The notes: generated by a model from the sequence alone, not told the origin. A DNA stretch of 64,000 nucleotides from Marivirga lumbricoides (GCF_014636295.1 NZ_BMEC01000003.1:248001-312000), one strand, 5' to 3'. Counted from the first letter of the stretch, positions 26,363-35,776 are shown. Translations and numbers: made by a program.

Positions 26363-27640
26363 ATGCGAGAGGACTTTCTACACTACATATGGCGCTATCA
26401 GAAATTTAATGCTCACAATGCAGTAACCGTTTCAGGCCTTCCGGTTCAGGTAATAAAAACTGGTTTCGGGCATACCAATGCAGGCCCTGATTTTTTACAG
26501 GCCAAAGTAAAAATAGGTGAGGTGGAATGGGCTGGGGCAGTGGAAATTCATATTAAAGCTTCTGACTGGAACAAACACAAACATCAGGTTGATGCCGCTT
26601 ACCAGAATGTAGTTTTGCATGTGGTTTGGCAGGCGGATGAAGTAATTTTACATCCCGATGGTACTGAAATACCTACTCTTGAATTGAAAAGCCGTGTCAA
26701 TTTAGACCTTCTACGTTCATACAGTAACCTTGTGGAGTCTTCCGATGAGATAGCCTGTTCAGGCCAATGGCCTATGGTAGACTCGTTCTACAAAACTGAA
26801 ATGCTGGAGCGTGTATTGGTGGAAAGGTTGAATGACAAAGCAAGCAAAGCGGCCGGTTTTTTTGAGCTTTCCGGGCAAAACTGGGAAGAGGTGAGCTATA
26901 TCATGTTGCTTTCAGCAATGGGTTTTAAAGTGAACCAGCACCCTTTTGAGAGGTTAGCTACTCTATTCCCTTACTCTCTCGTCAAAAAAATTAAACATCA
27001 TCCTGCGTTATTGGAAGCAGCCCTATTTGGCGTAGCAGGTTTTTTATCTGATGATTATGAAGATGAATACCCCAACCAATTGAAGAAAGATTGGCAGTTT
27101 CTCCAACACAAGCATCACCAAACAATCGGTACTACCATGCAACTTCATGAGTGGCGATTTCTAAGGTTGAGGCCTGCTAACTTTCCCAGCATAAGAATTG
27201 CTCAGTTAGCCTCATTGCTTCATCATCTGCCATCGCTGTTTGATGCTTTTGTGCTTGATTTGGAGCCTGAAAAATTGCTCAAAGAATTTAAAGTAGCACC
27301 TCATAGCTACTGGGAAAATCACTTTCAGTTTGATAAGCGTTCTCAATCTAAGGTCAAAAAAATAGGTGATTCTTCTGTACAGGTATTGCTATTAAATACA
27401 GTGCCTCCACTTCTTTCATTTTATGCAAAAAGTATTGGTGAAGATAAATATATTGAACAAGCCATTCAATTTCTGAGTAAACTTAAGGCAGAAGAGAATT
27501 TTATTACCAGGAAATTTGCTGATTTGGGTAGTTCTGTTAAAACAGCCTTTGACTCTCAGGCTTACATTCAATTACATAATGCTTACTGTAACCCTAAAAA
27601 GTGTCTTTCCTGCAGTGTGGGAATTTCTATTATGAAGTAA
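26363..27640 (+). CDS. DUF2851 family protein
   Basis: This 425-residue protein begins MREDFLHYIWRYQKFN and contains TGFGHTNAGPDFLQAKVKIG and VEIHIKASDWNKHKHQ, the hallmark of DUF2851, a family common in Bacteroidota and of unknown function. The pattern of acidic and lysine residues in GPDF, EIHIKASDW resembles a nuclease-like core, but that is speculative. The C-terminus has CNPKKCLSC, a possible metal-binding cluster. The stop TAA shares its last base with the start of the next membrane protein gene. Confidence 0.85.
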   Translation: MREDFLHYIWRYQKFNAHNAVTVSGLPVQVIKTGFGHTNAGPDFLQAKVKIGEVEWAGAVEIHIKASDWNKHKHQVDAAYQNVVLHVVWQADEVILHPDGTEIPTLELKSRVNLDLLRSYSNLVESSDEIACSGQWPMVDSFYKTEMLERVLVERLNDKASKAAGFFELSGQNWEEVSYIMLLSAMGFKVNQHPFERLATLFPYSLVKKIKHHPALLEAALFGVAGFLSDDYEDEYPNQLKKDWQFLQHKHHQTIGTTMQLHEWRFLRLRPANFPSIRIAQLASLLHHLPSLFDAFVLDLEPEKLLKEFKVAPHSYWENHFQFDKRSQSKVKKIGDSSVQVLLLNTVPPLLSFYAKSIGEDKYIEQAIQFLSKLKAEENFITRKFADLGSSVKTAFDSQAYIQLHNAYCNPKKCLSCSVGISIMK

Positions 27641-28896
27641 TGATAAGTATAGCCATTCATATTGCCCTGATTTTTATTCTTGCGCTGCTTTTTCAAAGAA
27701 GGCTGAAAGTAGAGGACAAGGCTGTTTTCATTACAGCCATTTTTATTAAAATAGTGTGCGGAGTTTTATTAGGGTGGCTTTACTGGGGCTATTATGGAGG
27801 TACGGGAGATACACTTTACTTTTTCGATCAGGCTGGGAAGCTTTATAATTATTTTCAAATTGGGCAGGTTTCCTTTGCGGAATGGTTCGGTTTTCAGGAA
27901 ATTCATTTAACAGTAGAGGAATTTTCAGCACAAACTGAACCACGTACCTATTTCTTTGTGCGCTGGCTAAGCTACCTTTTTGCCTTAACTCAGGGTGAAT
28001 ATTTTACAATGGCAATTTATATGAGCCTTTTTGCTGTTTTTGCAGCCTGGAAATTTGTAAAAAGATTAACCCTTATTCTGCCAGATCATAAATCAGCTAT
28101 TTATGTAGCTTTCTTATTTATTCCTTCCGTCACTTTTTGGTCTTCGGGCGTATTGAAGGAGACTTTTATGGTCACACTACTGTATTTTATGGGCTATTTC
28201 ATTATCAAATGGTATCATAAAAATTCAAGATGGCTACTAATAATCCCGATTCTACTTCTGTTTTGGGCATTATGGTTGCTGAAGTATTATGTCCCGATAG
28301 TTCTTGTGCCTATTCTTTTACTTACCTTATTGTTTTCTGTTCAACCAGGATTTTTGAAAGATATTCGCTTTCATTGGAAATTAACTATTTACTTTTTATT
28401 AATAATTAGTGGAGGTTTGGCTTTGTCCTTTCTCCATCCCGTCTTCAGCAGTGGTCGCTTTTTTGAACTGATAAAAGTTAGTCATGACACTATTTTACAA
28501 CATTCCACTGAAGCAAAAATAGTCTTTATTGATGCAACAACCCCTTTTCTCTTTTTTATAAAAAATATTCCGCTGGCCTGGTTCACTGGTATGTTTCGTC
28601 CTTTTCCGTGGGAAGCTTTTAACCTGTTTTCACATATTGCTGCCGCAGAACAATTCCTTTTTGTACTACTTTTTTTATTTGCTATCAGATTACTCTTTGT
28701 TATTAAAATCACTCATCAAGAGATTTGGTGGATTTTGGGCATTATAATCTACAGTACAGTTCTGGCTACAGTAATAGCCCTTTCTACACCTAATTTCGGT
28801 TCATTACTCCGCTACAAAGTAGCTTATATGCCTTTTTTATGGTTTCTGGTGCTATGGTTTGTCAGCAAAAGATTCAATCAAAGAAACAAAGGCTAG
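27640..28896 (+). CDS. Polytopic membrane protein, glycosyltransferase-C-like
   Basis: I use ATG 27640, overlapping the DUF2851 stop by one base, which gives 418 residues. About ten to twelve hydrophobic helices are visible. Motifs include YYGGTGDTLYFFDQA in an early outer loop and FIPSVTFWSSGVLKE in the middle. The same architecture and a related motif (PNLHFWSGSFGKG) occur in the membrane protein at 59758-60987 in the polysaccharide locus. This suggests a shared GT-C-type or polymerase-like family. The function is unknown. An acyltransferase gene with its own promoter follows on the same strand. Confidence 0.65.
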   Translation: MISIAIHIALIFILALLFQRRLKVEDKAVFITAIFIKIVCGVLLGWLYWGYYGGTGDTLYFFDQAGKLYNYFQIGQVSFAEWFGFQEIHLTVEEFSAQTEPRTYFFVRWLSYLFALTQGEYFTMAIYMSLFAVFAAWKFVKRLTLILPDHKSAIYVAFLFIPSVTFWSSGVLKETFMVTLLYFMGYFIIKWYHKNSRWLLIIPILLLFWALWLLKYYVPIVLVPILLLTLLFSVQPGFLKDIRFHWKLTIYFLLIISGGLALSFLHPVFSSGRFFELIKVSHDTILQHSTEAKIVFIDATTPFLFFIKNIPLAWFTGMFRPFPWEAFNLFSHIAAAEQFLFVLLFLFAIRLLFVIKITHQEIWWILGIIIYSTVLATVIALSTPNFGSLLRYKVAYMPFLWFLVLWFVSKRFNQRNKG

Positions 28897-28959
28897 GGAA
28901 TCCACCAGTATTTCATGTTATCTCATTGCTTCTGACATAAATAAAGATGTAATCTCTTG

Positions 28960-28991
28960 TTTGTGGAACGCTGGATTTAGCCTTAACTTTG
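28960..28991 (+). promoter_or_regulatory. Promoter of the NeuD-like acyltransferase gene
   Basis: TTTG (28960-28963), 20 bases, then TAACTTTG (28984-28991) matches the Bacteroidota consensus. It lies 20 bases before ATG 29012 and supports that start over frames opening upstream. Confidence 0.6.
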
Positions 28992-29011
28992 CAGCTTTAA
29001 AAAATGGAGAG

Positions 29012-29653
29012 ATGGATAAAAAACCAGTAATAATATTAGGAGCGAAAGGAATAGGCCCATCGGTTGCGGAAATATTTAAAAGCAATCAGGTAGAGGTGTT
29101 TTGTTTTCTGGATGATGACAAGAGCATGCATGGGACTGAGATTGACTATATTTCTGTACTGGGAAATACGGATGATGATGGGTTTCTAAAGTACATAGGG
29201 AAAAAATGCGATGCTTTTGTAGCGGAAGACAATATGAAAGCCCGTAAAAAAATGGTGAACCTGCTGAATGATAGAAGAAAAGTGATGCCCGCAAATGCCT
29301 TGCATGCCCATTCCATAGTTTCTGATTCAGCCCACTTGGGTTATGGTAACTTTGTAGATGCGAGGGTAGTGGTGGGAGCTAATGCTAAAGTACCTAACCA
29401 TTGCATTTTGCATGCCGGAGCTATCATAGAATATAATGTAGAACTGGGCGATTTTGTGCAGGTTGGCGCGGGGAGCCAGATTAACAGCGGAGTAGTTGTA
29501 GGGGAAGAAACCTTCATTGGGTCTGGAGTTACTATAGTGGCAGGGGTCAAAATAGGAAAGAAAGCTAATATAGGTGCCGGCTCAGTAGTAATCAGAGATG
29601 TGAAAGATGGAGAAACAGTATTTGGTAATCCTGCAGAGGCAATTAAGTTATAA
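29012..29653 (+). CDS. NeuD/PglD-type sugar O- or N-acyltransferase
   Basis: The start at ATG 29012 (MDKKPVIILGAKGIGPSVAEIF) matches the usual PglD/NeuD N-terminus with its small nucleotide-binding domain. About 213 residues result. From residue 95 a left-handed beta helix of hexapeptide repeats runs through VVVGANAKVPNHCILHAGAIIEYNVELGDF and ends with GAGSVVIRDVKDGETVFGNPAEAIKL. His in HAGAIIE is the likely catalytic base of this family. These enzymes transfer acetyl from acetyl-CoA to amino or hydroxyl sugars. The longer open frame upstream (from 28859) has no family likeness. Confidence 0.8.
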   Translation: MDKKPVIILGAKGIGPSVAEIFKSNQVEVFCFLDDDKSMHGTEIDYISVLGNTDDDGFLKYIGKKCDAFVAEDNMKARKKMVNLLNDRRKVMPANALHAHSIVSDSAHLGYGNFVDARVVVGANAKVPNHCILHAGAIIEYNVELGDFVQVGAGSQINSGVVVGEETFIGSGVTIVAGVKIGKKANIGAGSVVIRDVKDGETVFGNPAEAIKL

Positions 29654-29835
29654 AGAGTTTTTAAAAATCTTGTCTTAACTATTTTATAAATAATAATTTA
29701 TTAACAGATTCACAGCTAAATTCTTAACAATACTATCTATTTTGCATGTTCCTCTATAAAGGATTAGCAATAGAATAAAATTAAAAGTTCATTAATAAAC
29801 CACTAAATCACCTTATTTACACTAAGGCAGAAATT

Positions 29836-30807
29836 ATGGAAAATACAGAAAACAACTACAAAGTAATACTTTATTACTGCTATTCGGAAATTGAAAATCC
29901 TGATGAGTTCAGAGACGAACACCATCTGTTTTGCATCCAATTAGATTTACGAGGAAGAATAATTGTTGCTAAGGAAGGGCTTAATGGCACTGTTTCCGGA
30001 ACAGTTGAGGCTTGTGATGCTTACATGAAAGCAGTAAAAGCCGATCCTCGTTTTAGCCATGTGGATTTTAAAGAGGAACTACATCCGGCACACACATTCA
30101 AAAAATTAAACGTTCGTGTTAAACCTGAAATCGTACATTCGGGCCTGACTCAACTTGATCCCCGGAAGAGAACCGGAGGTTATGTGGAGCCGGAAGAATT
30201 CCGAAAAATGATAAAAGAAGAGGAGGACCTGGTTATCCTTGATGTTCGATCTAATTATGAGCATGAATTAGGTCGTTTTAAAAATGCCGTTACTCTTGAT
30301 ATCGAAAATTTCCGTGACTTTCCTGAAAAAGTAAGTGAATTAGAGCAGTTTAAAGGAAAGAAGATAGTAACTTACTGTACCGGAGGTATTAAGTGTGAAA
30401 AGGCCAGTGCTTTCTTACTGGATCAGGGCTTTGATAATGTGTATCAGCTGCATGGAGGAATTATTAAATATGGGTTGGAAGCTGAAGGAGAGGACTTTGA
30501 AGGGAAGTGCTATGTTTTTGACAACAGGCTGGCGGTAGATGTTAATAAAGTGAATCCTAGTATTCTTTCAAAGTGCTATGTGTGTAAAACACCTTCAGAC
30601 AGAATGGTGAATTGCGCTAACCCAACCTGCAATGTGCATGTGCCTATATGTGAGAAATGCGGTGAAGAAATGGAAGGTGCCTGTTCGGTTGAATGTAAAG
30701 AACATCCTGAGAAAAGACCCTATAATGGAACAGGATACTATCAAAAGGCAACAAATGGTTATAACCCTTTAAAAGGGTTTCAAGGTAAACTCAATAAAGT
30801 AAAATAA
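29836..30807 (+). CDS. trhO: tRNA uridine(34) hydroxylase TrhO (rhodanese-like)
   Basis: This 323-residue protein matches the YceA/TrhO family: an N-terminal acylphosphatase-like domain (RIIVAKEGLNGTVSGTVEAC, residues 41-60), a rhodanese domain with catalytic Cys181 in VTYCTGGIKCEKAS, and a C-terminal cysteine-rich zinc-type module (Cys247, 250, 260, 265, 272, 275, 283, 287). TrhO carries out oxygen-dependent 5-hydroxylation of uridine at tRNA position 34. It is a cytosolic enzyme. A nucleoside phosphorylase gene begins two bases after its stop and probably shares its transcript. Confidence 0.9.
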   Translation: MENTENNYKVILYYCYSEIENPDEFRDEHHLFCIQLDLRGRIIVAKEGLNGTVSGTVEACDAYMKAVKADPRFSHVDFKEELHPAHTFKKLNVRVKPEIVHSGLTQLDPRKRTGGYVEPEEFRKMIKEEEDLVILDVRSNYEHELGRFKNAVTLDIENFRDFPEKVSELEQFKGKKIVTYCTGGIKCEKASAFLLDQGFDNVYQLHGGIIKYGLEAEGEDFEGKCYVFDNRLAVDVNKVNPSILSKCYVCKTPSDRMVNCANPTCNVHVPICEKCGEEMEGACSVECKEHPEKRPYNGTGYYQKATNGYNPLKGFQGKLNKVK

Positions 30808-30808
30808 T

Positions 30809-31690
30809 ATGAAGATATTTTATCCTGAGTCCGAGTTAATTTTAAATAAAGATGGCTCTGTTTATCATTTAAGTTTGAGGCCTCAGGATATTGCAGATGT
30901 AATATTAACAGTAGGGGATCCTACCAGGGTACATAAAGTAAGTCAATATTTTGATGAGATCACTTTTGAAATGAACAAAAGGGAATTCATTACGCATACA
31001 GGTACCTACAAAGGCAAAAAGCTCACAGTAATGTCTACGGGTATGGGTACGGATAATGTGGAGATACTGATGACTGAACTGGATGCTCTGGTGAATATTA
31101 ATCTTAAAAAGAGAGAAAATAAGAGCAGGAGGAAATCTCTGAAGATAATAAGAATTGGAACTTCCGGAGCATTGCAGCAGGATATTCCGGTTGACTCACT
31201 TATATTGTCACAGTTCGCTATTGGTTTGGATACACTTATGTATTTTTATCCACTAAAAAGAACTGAAGCAGAATTGAACGTGGAAGCGGCACTGCAACTG
31301 GAAGCAGAGCTGCCTTTTCGTCCTTATTGTGTGGAAGGCTCTACTAAATTATTGAACCATTTCTCCGAAGACATGGCAGTAGGTAATACCATTACATGCC
31401 CTGGTTTTTACGCCCCTCAGGGAAGGCAATTACGAACACCCATAAAATATCCTTTAATTGGTGAGAAATTTTCTACCTTCCACTATGGAGATTTGTGGTT
31501 GACAAATTTCGAGATGGAAACCTCCGGCTATTATGCACTTGGCCGAATGATGGGGCATGAAGTATTAAGTTGCAATGCAATTATTGCTAATAGAATTACT
31601 AATGAGTTCTCCAAAAATTCAGATAAAGTAATCGATAAGCTCATCAAAACAGTTTTGAATAAAACTCTCACGCTGGACGAGAATTCCTAA
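30809..31690 (+). CDS. Nucleoside phosphorylase, uridine/purine type
   Basis: This 293-residue enzyme has GDPTRV (36-41), FITHTGTYKGKKLTVMSTGMG, IRIGTSGALQ and NFEMETSGYYALGRMMGH, all typical of the NP-I nucleoside phosphorylase family. These bind phosphate and ribose and cleave nucleosides to base and ribose 1-phosphate. The METSGYYALG segment with glutamate after methionine is the ribose-contacting motif. Closest resemblance is to uridine phosphorylase, but base choice cannot be fixed from sequence. It sits two bases after trhO. Confidence 0.85.
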   Translation: MKIFYPESELILNKDGSVYHLSLRPQDIADVILTVGDPTRVHKVSQYFDEITFEMNKREFITHTGTYKGKKLTVMSTGMGTDNVEILMTELDALVNINLKKRENKSRRKSLKIIRIGTSGALQQDIPVDSLILSQFAIGLDTLMYFYPLKRTEAELNVEAALQLEAELPFRPYCVEGSTKLLNHFSEDMAVGNTITCPGFYAPQGRQLRTPIKYPLIGEKFSTFHYGDLWLTNFEMETSGYYALGRMMGHEVLSCNAIIANRITNEFSKNSDKVIDKLIKTVLNKTLTLDENS

Positions 31691-31867
31691 GTAATTCATA
31701 ATCCTTTAATTGAGTTTTCTTGTCATGAATGCAGTAATCTTAACTGATGGGAGAATGGTTTGCTTTGTAACCCGTGAGCTAATGAAACCTGTGACTTATT
31801 AAAAAAAAACAGAGTTACTATAGTTTGATTTTAAGCAGACGACTTTTCTTTTCTCATATTAATTGTG

Positions 31868-31893
31868 TGTACAATCTAAAATTAGATTGCACA
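31868..31893. repeat. Inverted repeat between convergent genes
   Basis: TGT-A-CAATCTAA and TTAGATTG-C-ACA form a near-perfect palindrome with one mismatch and a two-base centre. It lies between the convergent phosphorylase and membrane-protein genes, 175 bases from one and 75 from the other. It may be a bidirectional terminator or an operator; no T-run follows directly. Confidence 0.45.
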
Positions 31894-31967
31894 ATGGTAA
31901 TCATTTTTTTTGCTGACTTTTCAGGCATATATCATTGATCTTCCTGTAGTTACCTAATAGGCTCTGT

Positions 31968-32993
31968 TTAATCTCCTCTGTCCCAGATTTTCTCAGCTTT
32001 TTTACCTATCAGCCAAAATGAAATAGCAATTAGGCCAAAGAAAACAGCTTTGTGCATCGTGTCCCAAAAGTATTCAAAGTAGCGGGTGTAAAGGTTGAGG
32101 AAAATAAAAGTGACTCCTGTGTTTTTTAACAGAACATCCTCTTTCTTTAAACCTAAAACTATTGCTGCTATGCTAGCTCCCAGTAAAAGAAAGCTATAAA
32201 ACCATAGTTGATACTGCCTTATTTCCAGCCAGGCGGAATAAGAACTGTAATTTCCAAAGATGGAAAGAAACCACAGGGAGAGAAAGAATATCAGCAAACC
32301 ACTAAAATAAGTAGGGTTGATGAAGGATTGAAGAGAGTTAACCTGTTTTAAGAAATAAGTAGCACCAAGTATTAATAAGCCCAAAAAGGAGAACCGTAAT
32401 GGAAAGTTCATGCCTAAAAACAGCTCATTGTCTCTGCTTAAGTTGTAGGTGATTGCACCGTAACCAATCATTAGTGCAATGAGTCCAAAAAACCATAAAA
32501 GTTCTTTTTTGCGATAAAAGGCAATACTGAAATAAATAATGGACAGGATGAAAATAAGGATGCCAGGCCTTTCTTCAATACCCAATAAGAAGCATAGAAA
32601 TCCGGTAGCGATAGCGAGAAAAATAGCGCCTAAGAAGGAGAAAACTTCTTTGCTATACTTCTTTTTAAGAGTGTTGCCCGCATATTTCCAATCCAGCCAA
32701 AAGAATAAGCCACTTAGCAAGGCGAAAACAATAAATTTGGTTACGTAGGAGGTAGAAATTAATGAATCGATCAGGGCTAGCAAGGCTTTGTCAGCAAAAA
32801 TACTTGCTACAGCAATTAGTAAGCTGGCCACAGCAAATATAAAAGAATAATACGCTACTGCCTGCCAATTAAATGGTTTTTGCTCTAAAGAATTTTTAAG
32901 CTCACTACTCTTTTCTTCACTTAATAATTGCTCGGCTGACCAAGAATTTAGTGCTTTTTCAATAATTTCTTTTTCCTTACGATTTACTTTCAT
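31968..32993 (-). CDS. Multi-pass membrane protein, DUF2157-like
   Basis: This 341-residue protein has a soluble charged N-terminus of about 45 residues (EKEIIEKALNSWSAEQLLSEEKS), then eight to ten hydrophobic helices and short polar loops, ending KKAEKIWDRGD. The layout of a short helical N-terminal domain followed by a membrane barrel resembles DUF2157 proteins, a tentative assignment. Its start overlaps the end of the THUMP methyltransferase gene by 17 bases, so the two are co-transcribed. No catalytic motif is visible. Confidence 0.6.
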   Translation of the reverse strand: MKVNRKEKEIIEKALNSWSAEQLLSEEKSSELKNSLEQKPFNWQAVAYYSFIFAVASLLIAVASIFADKALLALIDSLISTSYVTKFIVFALLSGLFFWLDWKYAGNTLKKKYSKEVFSFLGAIFLAIATGFLCFLLGIEERPGILIFILSIIYFSIAFYRKKELLWFFGLIALMIGYGAITYNLSRDNELFLGMNFPLRFSFLGLLILGATYFLKQVNSLQSFINPTYFSGLLIFFLSLWFLSIFGNYSSYSAWLEIRQYQLWFYSFLLLGASIAAIVLGLKKEDVLLKNTGVTFIFLNLYTRYFEYFWDTMHKAVFFGLIAISFWLIGKKAEKIWDRGD

Positions 32994-34140
32994 CCTTTAC
33001 CTTTTTTGTTCCCTGGTATAGCTCATACTCCAGCAGCCGGCATTCTATTTTAGCATTCATGAAAGGTATTCTTCTTTTAGTTCTTAAGCCAATTCGTTTC
33101 GCTAACTGCAAATTTCCGGTAAAAATGTATCCGGTTTTACCTTTGCAATCCTGCTTAAAAAAATCACCAATCTGCTTATAAAGAACAGCTAATTCTGCCT
33201 CTTCTCCTAATCTTTCCCCATATTCAGGGTTTAAGAAAACCACGCCTTCATCTTCAGGAATGGGTGTATCTCTAAAATCACATTTTTTAAAGGTTATAAA
33301 ATCCGAAACGCCTGCCACTTCCGCATTTTGTTCGGCTGCCTGAATGGCAAGCCTGCTATGGTCTGACGCAATAATCTCAACAGTAGGTTTTACTTCTTGC
33401 TTAATGGCTTCTTCTTTTAAAGTTTCCCATGCTGCTTCATCAAAACCTTTAAAATAGTGAAAACCAAATTTTTCTCTGTTTAGTCCGGGGGCTTTTTTTG
33501 TAGCTATACATGCAGCTTCAATGGCAAGCGTTCCTGAACCACACATGGGGTTAGTAAAGCTTTGTGTTGCCTGCCAGTTGCTGGCCAAAATACTTGCTGC
33601 CGCTAAGGACTCCATCATAGGTGCCTTGCCAGGTATTTTTCTGTATCCGTGTTTGGCAATGGTTTCTCCCGAGGTATCCAGGTAAATAGCTGCCTGGTCT
33701 TCCTGCCAATGAAGAAATAAAACCATTTGGTCTCTCAATGGTCCTGAATCAGGTCTGCTGCCTGTTTTGTCCACTAGCCTGTCTACTACAGCATCCTTAA
33801 CCCGCACATTGGCAAATTGGGTGTTAAGAATTTTTTCATTGTTCACATAGGAGGTAATACACAAGTACCCATTCTCGTAAAGGTAATTCTCCCATCTGAT
33901 TTGGTAAAGCTGTTGATAAAGTTGATCGGGTGAGGTGGCTCGGAAAGCCTTTAATTGGAATAAAACTTTATTTGCAGTTCTTAAATGAAGGTTAAGCTTC
34001 ATGCAATCACTCATTGTTCCCATTAAAGAGACTTCCAAAGGGCCTTCATGTGAAACGGAATAGCCTAAATCTTCCACTTCTTTTCTTAATACTGGAGCAA
34101 TAAAAGGAGGGCAAGGCAATACTATTTTACTTTTAATCAT
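32977..34140 (-). CDS. THUMP-domain RNA methyltransferase, RlmL N-domain type
   Basis: I start at ATG 34140 (MIKSKIVLPCPPFIAP), giving 387 residues; the upstream TTG adds six residues with no support. An N-terminal ferredoxin-like plus THUMP part (to about residue 160) precedes a Rossmann methyltransferase with NPMCGSGTLAIEAA as the SAM-binding motif and NPEYGERLGEE as the catalytic NPPY-type motif, here with Glu in place of the second Pro. Enzymes of this type modify guanine N2 in 23S rRNA. The substitution NPEY is common in some clades and need not abolish activity. Confidence 0.85.
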   Translation of the reverse strand: MIKSKIVLPCPPFIAPVLRKEVEDLGYSVSHEGPLEVSLMGTMSDCMKLNLHLRTANKVLFQLKAFRATSPDQLYQQLYQIRWENYLYENGYLCITSYVNNEKILNTQFANVRVKDAVVDRLVDKTGSRPDSGPLRDQMVLFLHWQEDQAAIYLDTSGETIAKHGYRKIPGKAPMMESLAAASILASNWQATQSFTNPMCGSGTLAIEAACIATKKAPGLNREKFGFHYFKGFDEAAWETLKEEAIKQEVKPTVEIIASDHSRLAIQAAEQNAEVAGVSDFITFKKCDFRDTPIPEDEGVVFLNPEYGERLGEEAELAVLYKQIGDFFKQDCKGKTGYIFTGNLQLAKRIGLRTKRRIPFMNAKIECRLLEYELYQGTKKVKDESKS

Positions 34141-34145
34141 GCCTG

Positions 34146-34153
34146 CAAAGTTA
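34146..34153 (-). promoter_or_regulatory. -7 box of the THUMP methyltransferase, possible leaderless start
   Basis: On the minus strand TAACTTTG is followed by only five bases before the ATG at 34140. Since transcription normally begins about seven bases after this box, the mRNA may start at or next to the start codon. No TTTG is seen at the -33 distance. Confidence 0.4.
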
Positions 34154-34194
34154 AACAAATTTTAATGTGGTTTCGATTCGATTTTGATTTGGCT

Positions 34195-34202
34195 TATATT
34201 TG
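34195..34202 (+). promoter_or_regulatory. -7 box of the DUF4494 gene
   Basis: TATATTTG matches TAnnTTTG, 24 bases before ATG 34227. It is divergent from the box at 34146-34153. No strong -33 element is apparent. Confidence 0.4.
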
Positions 34203-34226
34203 CAATTCATATTAATTAAGAAGAAA

Positions 34227-34703
34227 ATGAAGCAGTGGTTTTTGTGCAAAGTAAAGTACCAGAAAGAGGATGAAAACGGACGCTTAAAGTCAGTTACTGA
34301 GCCTTATTTAGTTGATGCTGTATCTTTTACTGAGGCGGAAACGCGGATGTATGAAGAAATGGGTGAACGAGTACGTGGCGAGTTCATGATCACAGGAATC
34401 AGCAAAAGTAAAATTGTAGATGTTTTTCATTATGAGGATTCCAGCATCTGGCACAAATGTAAGGTGACTTATTATGTGGCTGAAGAGAGTGGTAAGGAAA
34501 AGAAAATCACTAATCAAATGATTGTTACTGCAGATAATGTGAAGGATGCTTATGACAGGATTTATTTAAGCCTGAATAACATGTTAGTTACATTTCAGGT
34601 GCCGGAAGTGATAGAAAGCAGTATTGTGGAAGTATTCAACTATAGTGGTGATATAGATGCTAATGAGAGCCAGGAAGAAATGGCGCAAAATGAATCTGAA
34701 TAA
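34227..34703 (+). CDS. DUF4494 family protein
   Basis: With ATG 34227 (MKQWFLCKVKYQKEDENGRLK) the product is 158 residues and has the usual start of this Bacteroidota family. Two copies of a similar module are visible: residues 1-75 (WFLCKVKYQ, then EPYLVDAVSFTEAETRMYEEM) and 78-150 (WHKCKVTYYVAEESGKEKK, then ADNVKDAYDRIYLSL). The family is small, cytosolic and of unknown function. A strong terminator follows, so it is a single-gene transcript divergent from the methyltransferase. Confidence 0.8.
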   Translation: MKQWFLCKVKYQKEDENGRLKSVTEPYLVDAVSFTEAETRMYEEMGERVRGEFMITGISKSKIVDVFHYEDSSIWHKCKVTYYVAEESGKEKKITNQMIVTADNVKDAYDRIYLSLNNMLVTFQVPEVIESSIVEVFNYSGDIDANESQEEMAQNESE

Positions 34704-34744
34704 TTCCGGATTGTAGAAATAACTAAAAAAAATAAAAGCGAAGA

Positions 34745-34781
34745 AGCCATCTTTACTCAAGTAGTAAGGATGGCTTTTTTA
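34745..34781 (+). terminator. Strong rho-independent terminator after the DUF4494 gene
   Basis: AGCCATCTTTACT and AGTAAGGATGGCT pair over 13 positions with one G-T pair and a five-base loop, followed by a T-run. A-rich sequence before the stem could make it work in the opposite direction for the convergent barrel gene. Confidence 0.85.
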
Positions 34782-34813
34782 TTATATAATTTATAATGTG
34801 CAAAACTTATGCC

Positions 34814-35761
34814 TTAAGGGGTTCTTCTAGCAGGGCCTTTATTAAACAGGCCTCTACGTCTCCCTGATTTAAGATTAAATTTTCTCCCTTCAATACCGAA
34901 CAACTTATCAAAGAAATCTCCTTTTAAGTAAAATTCTGCTTTAATATTAACTATCAAATAATAATCATTGTTTTCAGGATTTCCTCTTGTGTCACTATTA
35001 GTGCCGGTGGGGTTGGACAGTGCATAAGCTTCTCTATCAAATTGCTGAGTAAAATCAAATAAAGAGGGATCTGCGTAACTTTTTCCACTAACATCGTCCA
35101 GGTAATCAGTGAAAGTAATTCTATTGGATACTTCTGCGGAAACATCTAAGAAATCTGAAACTTTAAATTTAATGCCTGCACCTACGGGAATGACCACCGC
35201 GAATCTACTATAATCATTAGGTCGCTCAGTATCATATTTAGCTAGCGATACTTGTTTTCCACCATTTTCTAGTATTACGGGTTCAGGTTCGCCTGGTATA
35301 AAAACAGTTGAAGGGATCTCTGCCCTTGGGTCAAAATATAATAGCCCCACACCTGCAAATACATAAGGGTTCACTGCTTTTCTCTGTCTAAACCTGGGGA
35401 CATGCTCAAACAAGCTATAGCTTGCAGTTGCGCTTAATTCCACATTATTCGATACAAAGGAAAGATTACGGGAGCGGGTATTTAATTCAGGGTCTATTTC
35501 ACCATCATCACCTGATAGTTGAAACAGTAGTAGGTTGGTTCTTATATTTAAATGGCTTGTAGCTCTATATTGAATCCCTCCTTCAATATTGAGTTTAGTA
35601 TCAAAATAAGTTCCGGGATTAGTTAAGTCACTTAAAGAACGGGCATAACCTATACCTCCGGTAGCTATCCATTTTCTGTTTATTCTTCTGGAATAAAAAT
35701 TTTGACTGATTACATCCTGAGTGATGATAAAGAGAAATAAAAGTAAAATGATCTTTTTCAT
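34814..35761 (-). CDS. Outer-membrane beta-barrel protein, DUF6089-like
   Basis: I start at ATG 35761 (MKKIILLLFLFIITQDVISQ), where a signal peptide begins directly; the upstream open frame adds six residues. The mature protein has WIATGGIGYARSLSDL, LNIRTNLLLFQLSG and VNPYVFAGVGLLYFDPRAE, followed by DFLDVSAEVSNRITFTDYLDDVSG, as in DUF6089-type porin-like proteins of Bacteroidota. About eight strands and a basic C-terminal tail (KSGRRRGLFNKGPARRTP) are present. The tail is odd for a barrel and might be periplasmic. The function is unknown. Confidence 0.7.
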   Translation of the reverse strand: MKKIILLLFLFIITQDVISQNFYSRRINRKWIATGGIGYARSLSDLTNPGTYFDTKLNIEGGIQYRATSHLNIRTNLLLFQLSGDDGEIDPELNTRSRNLSFVSNNVELSATASYSLFEHVPRFRQRKAVNPYVFAGVGLLYFDPRAEIPSTVFIPGEPEPVILENGGKQVSLAKYDTERPNDYSRFAVVIPVGAGIKFKVSDFLDVSAEVSNRITFTDYLDDVSGKSYADPSLFDFTQQFDREAYALSNPTGTNSDTRGNPENNDYYLIVNIKAEFYLKGDFFDKLFGIEGRKFNLKSGRRRGLFNKGPARRTP

Positions 35762-35776
35762 ACAAATTATTCTAAA

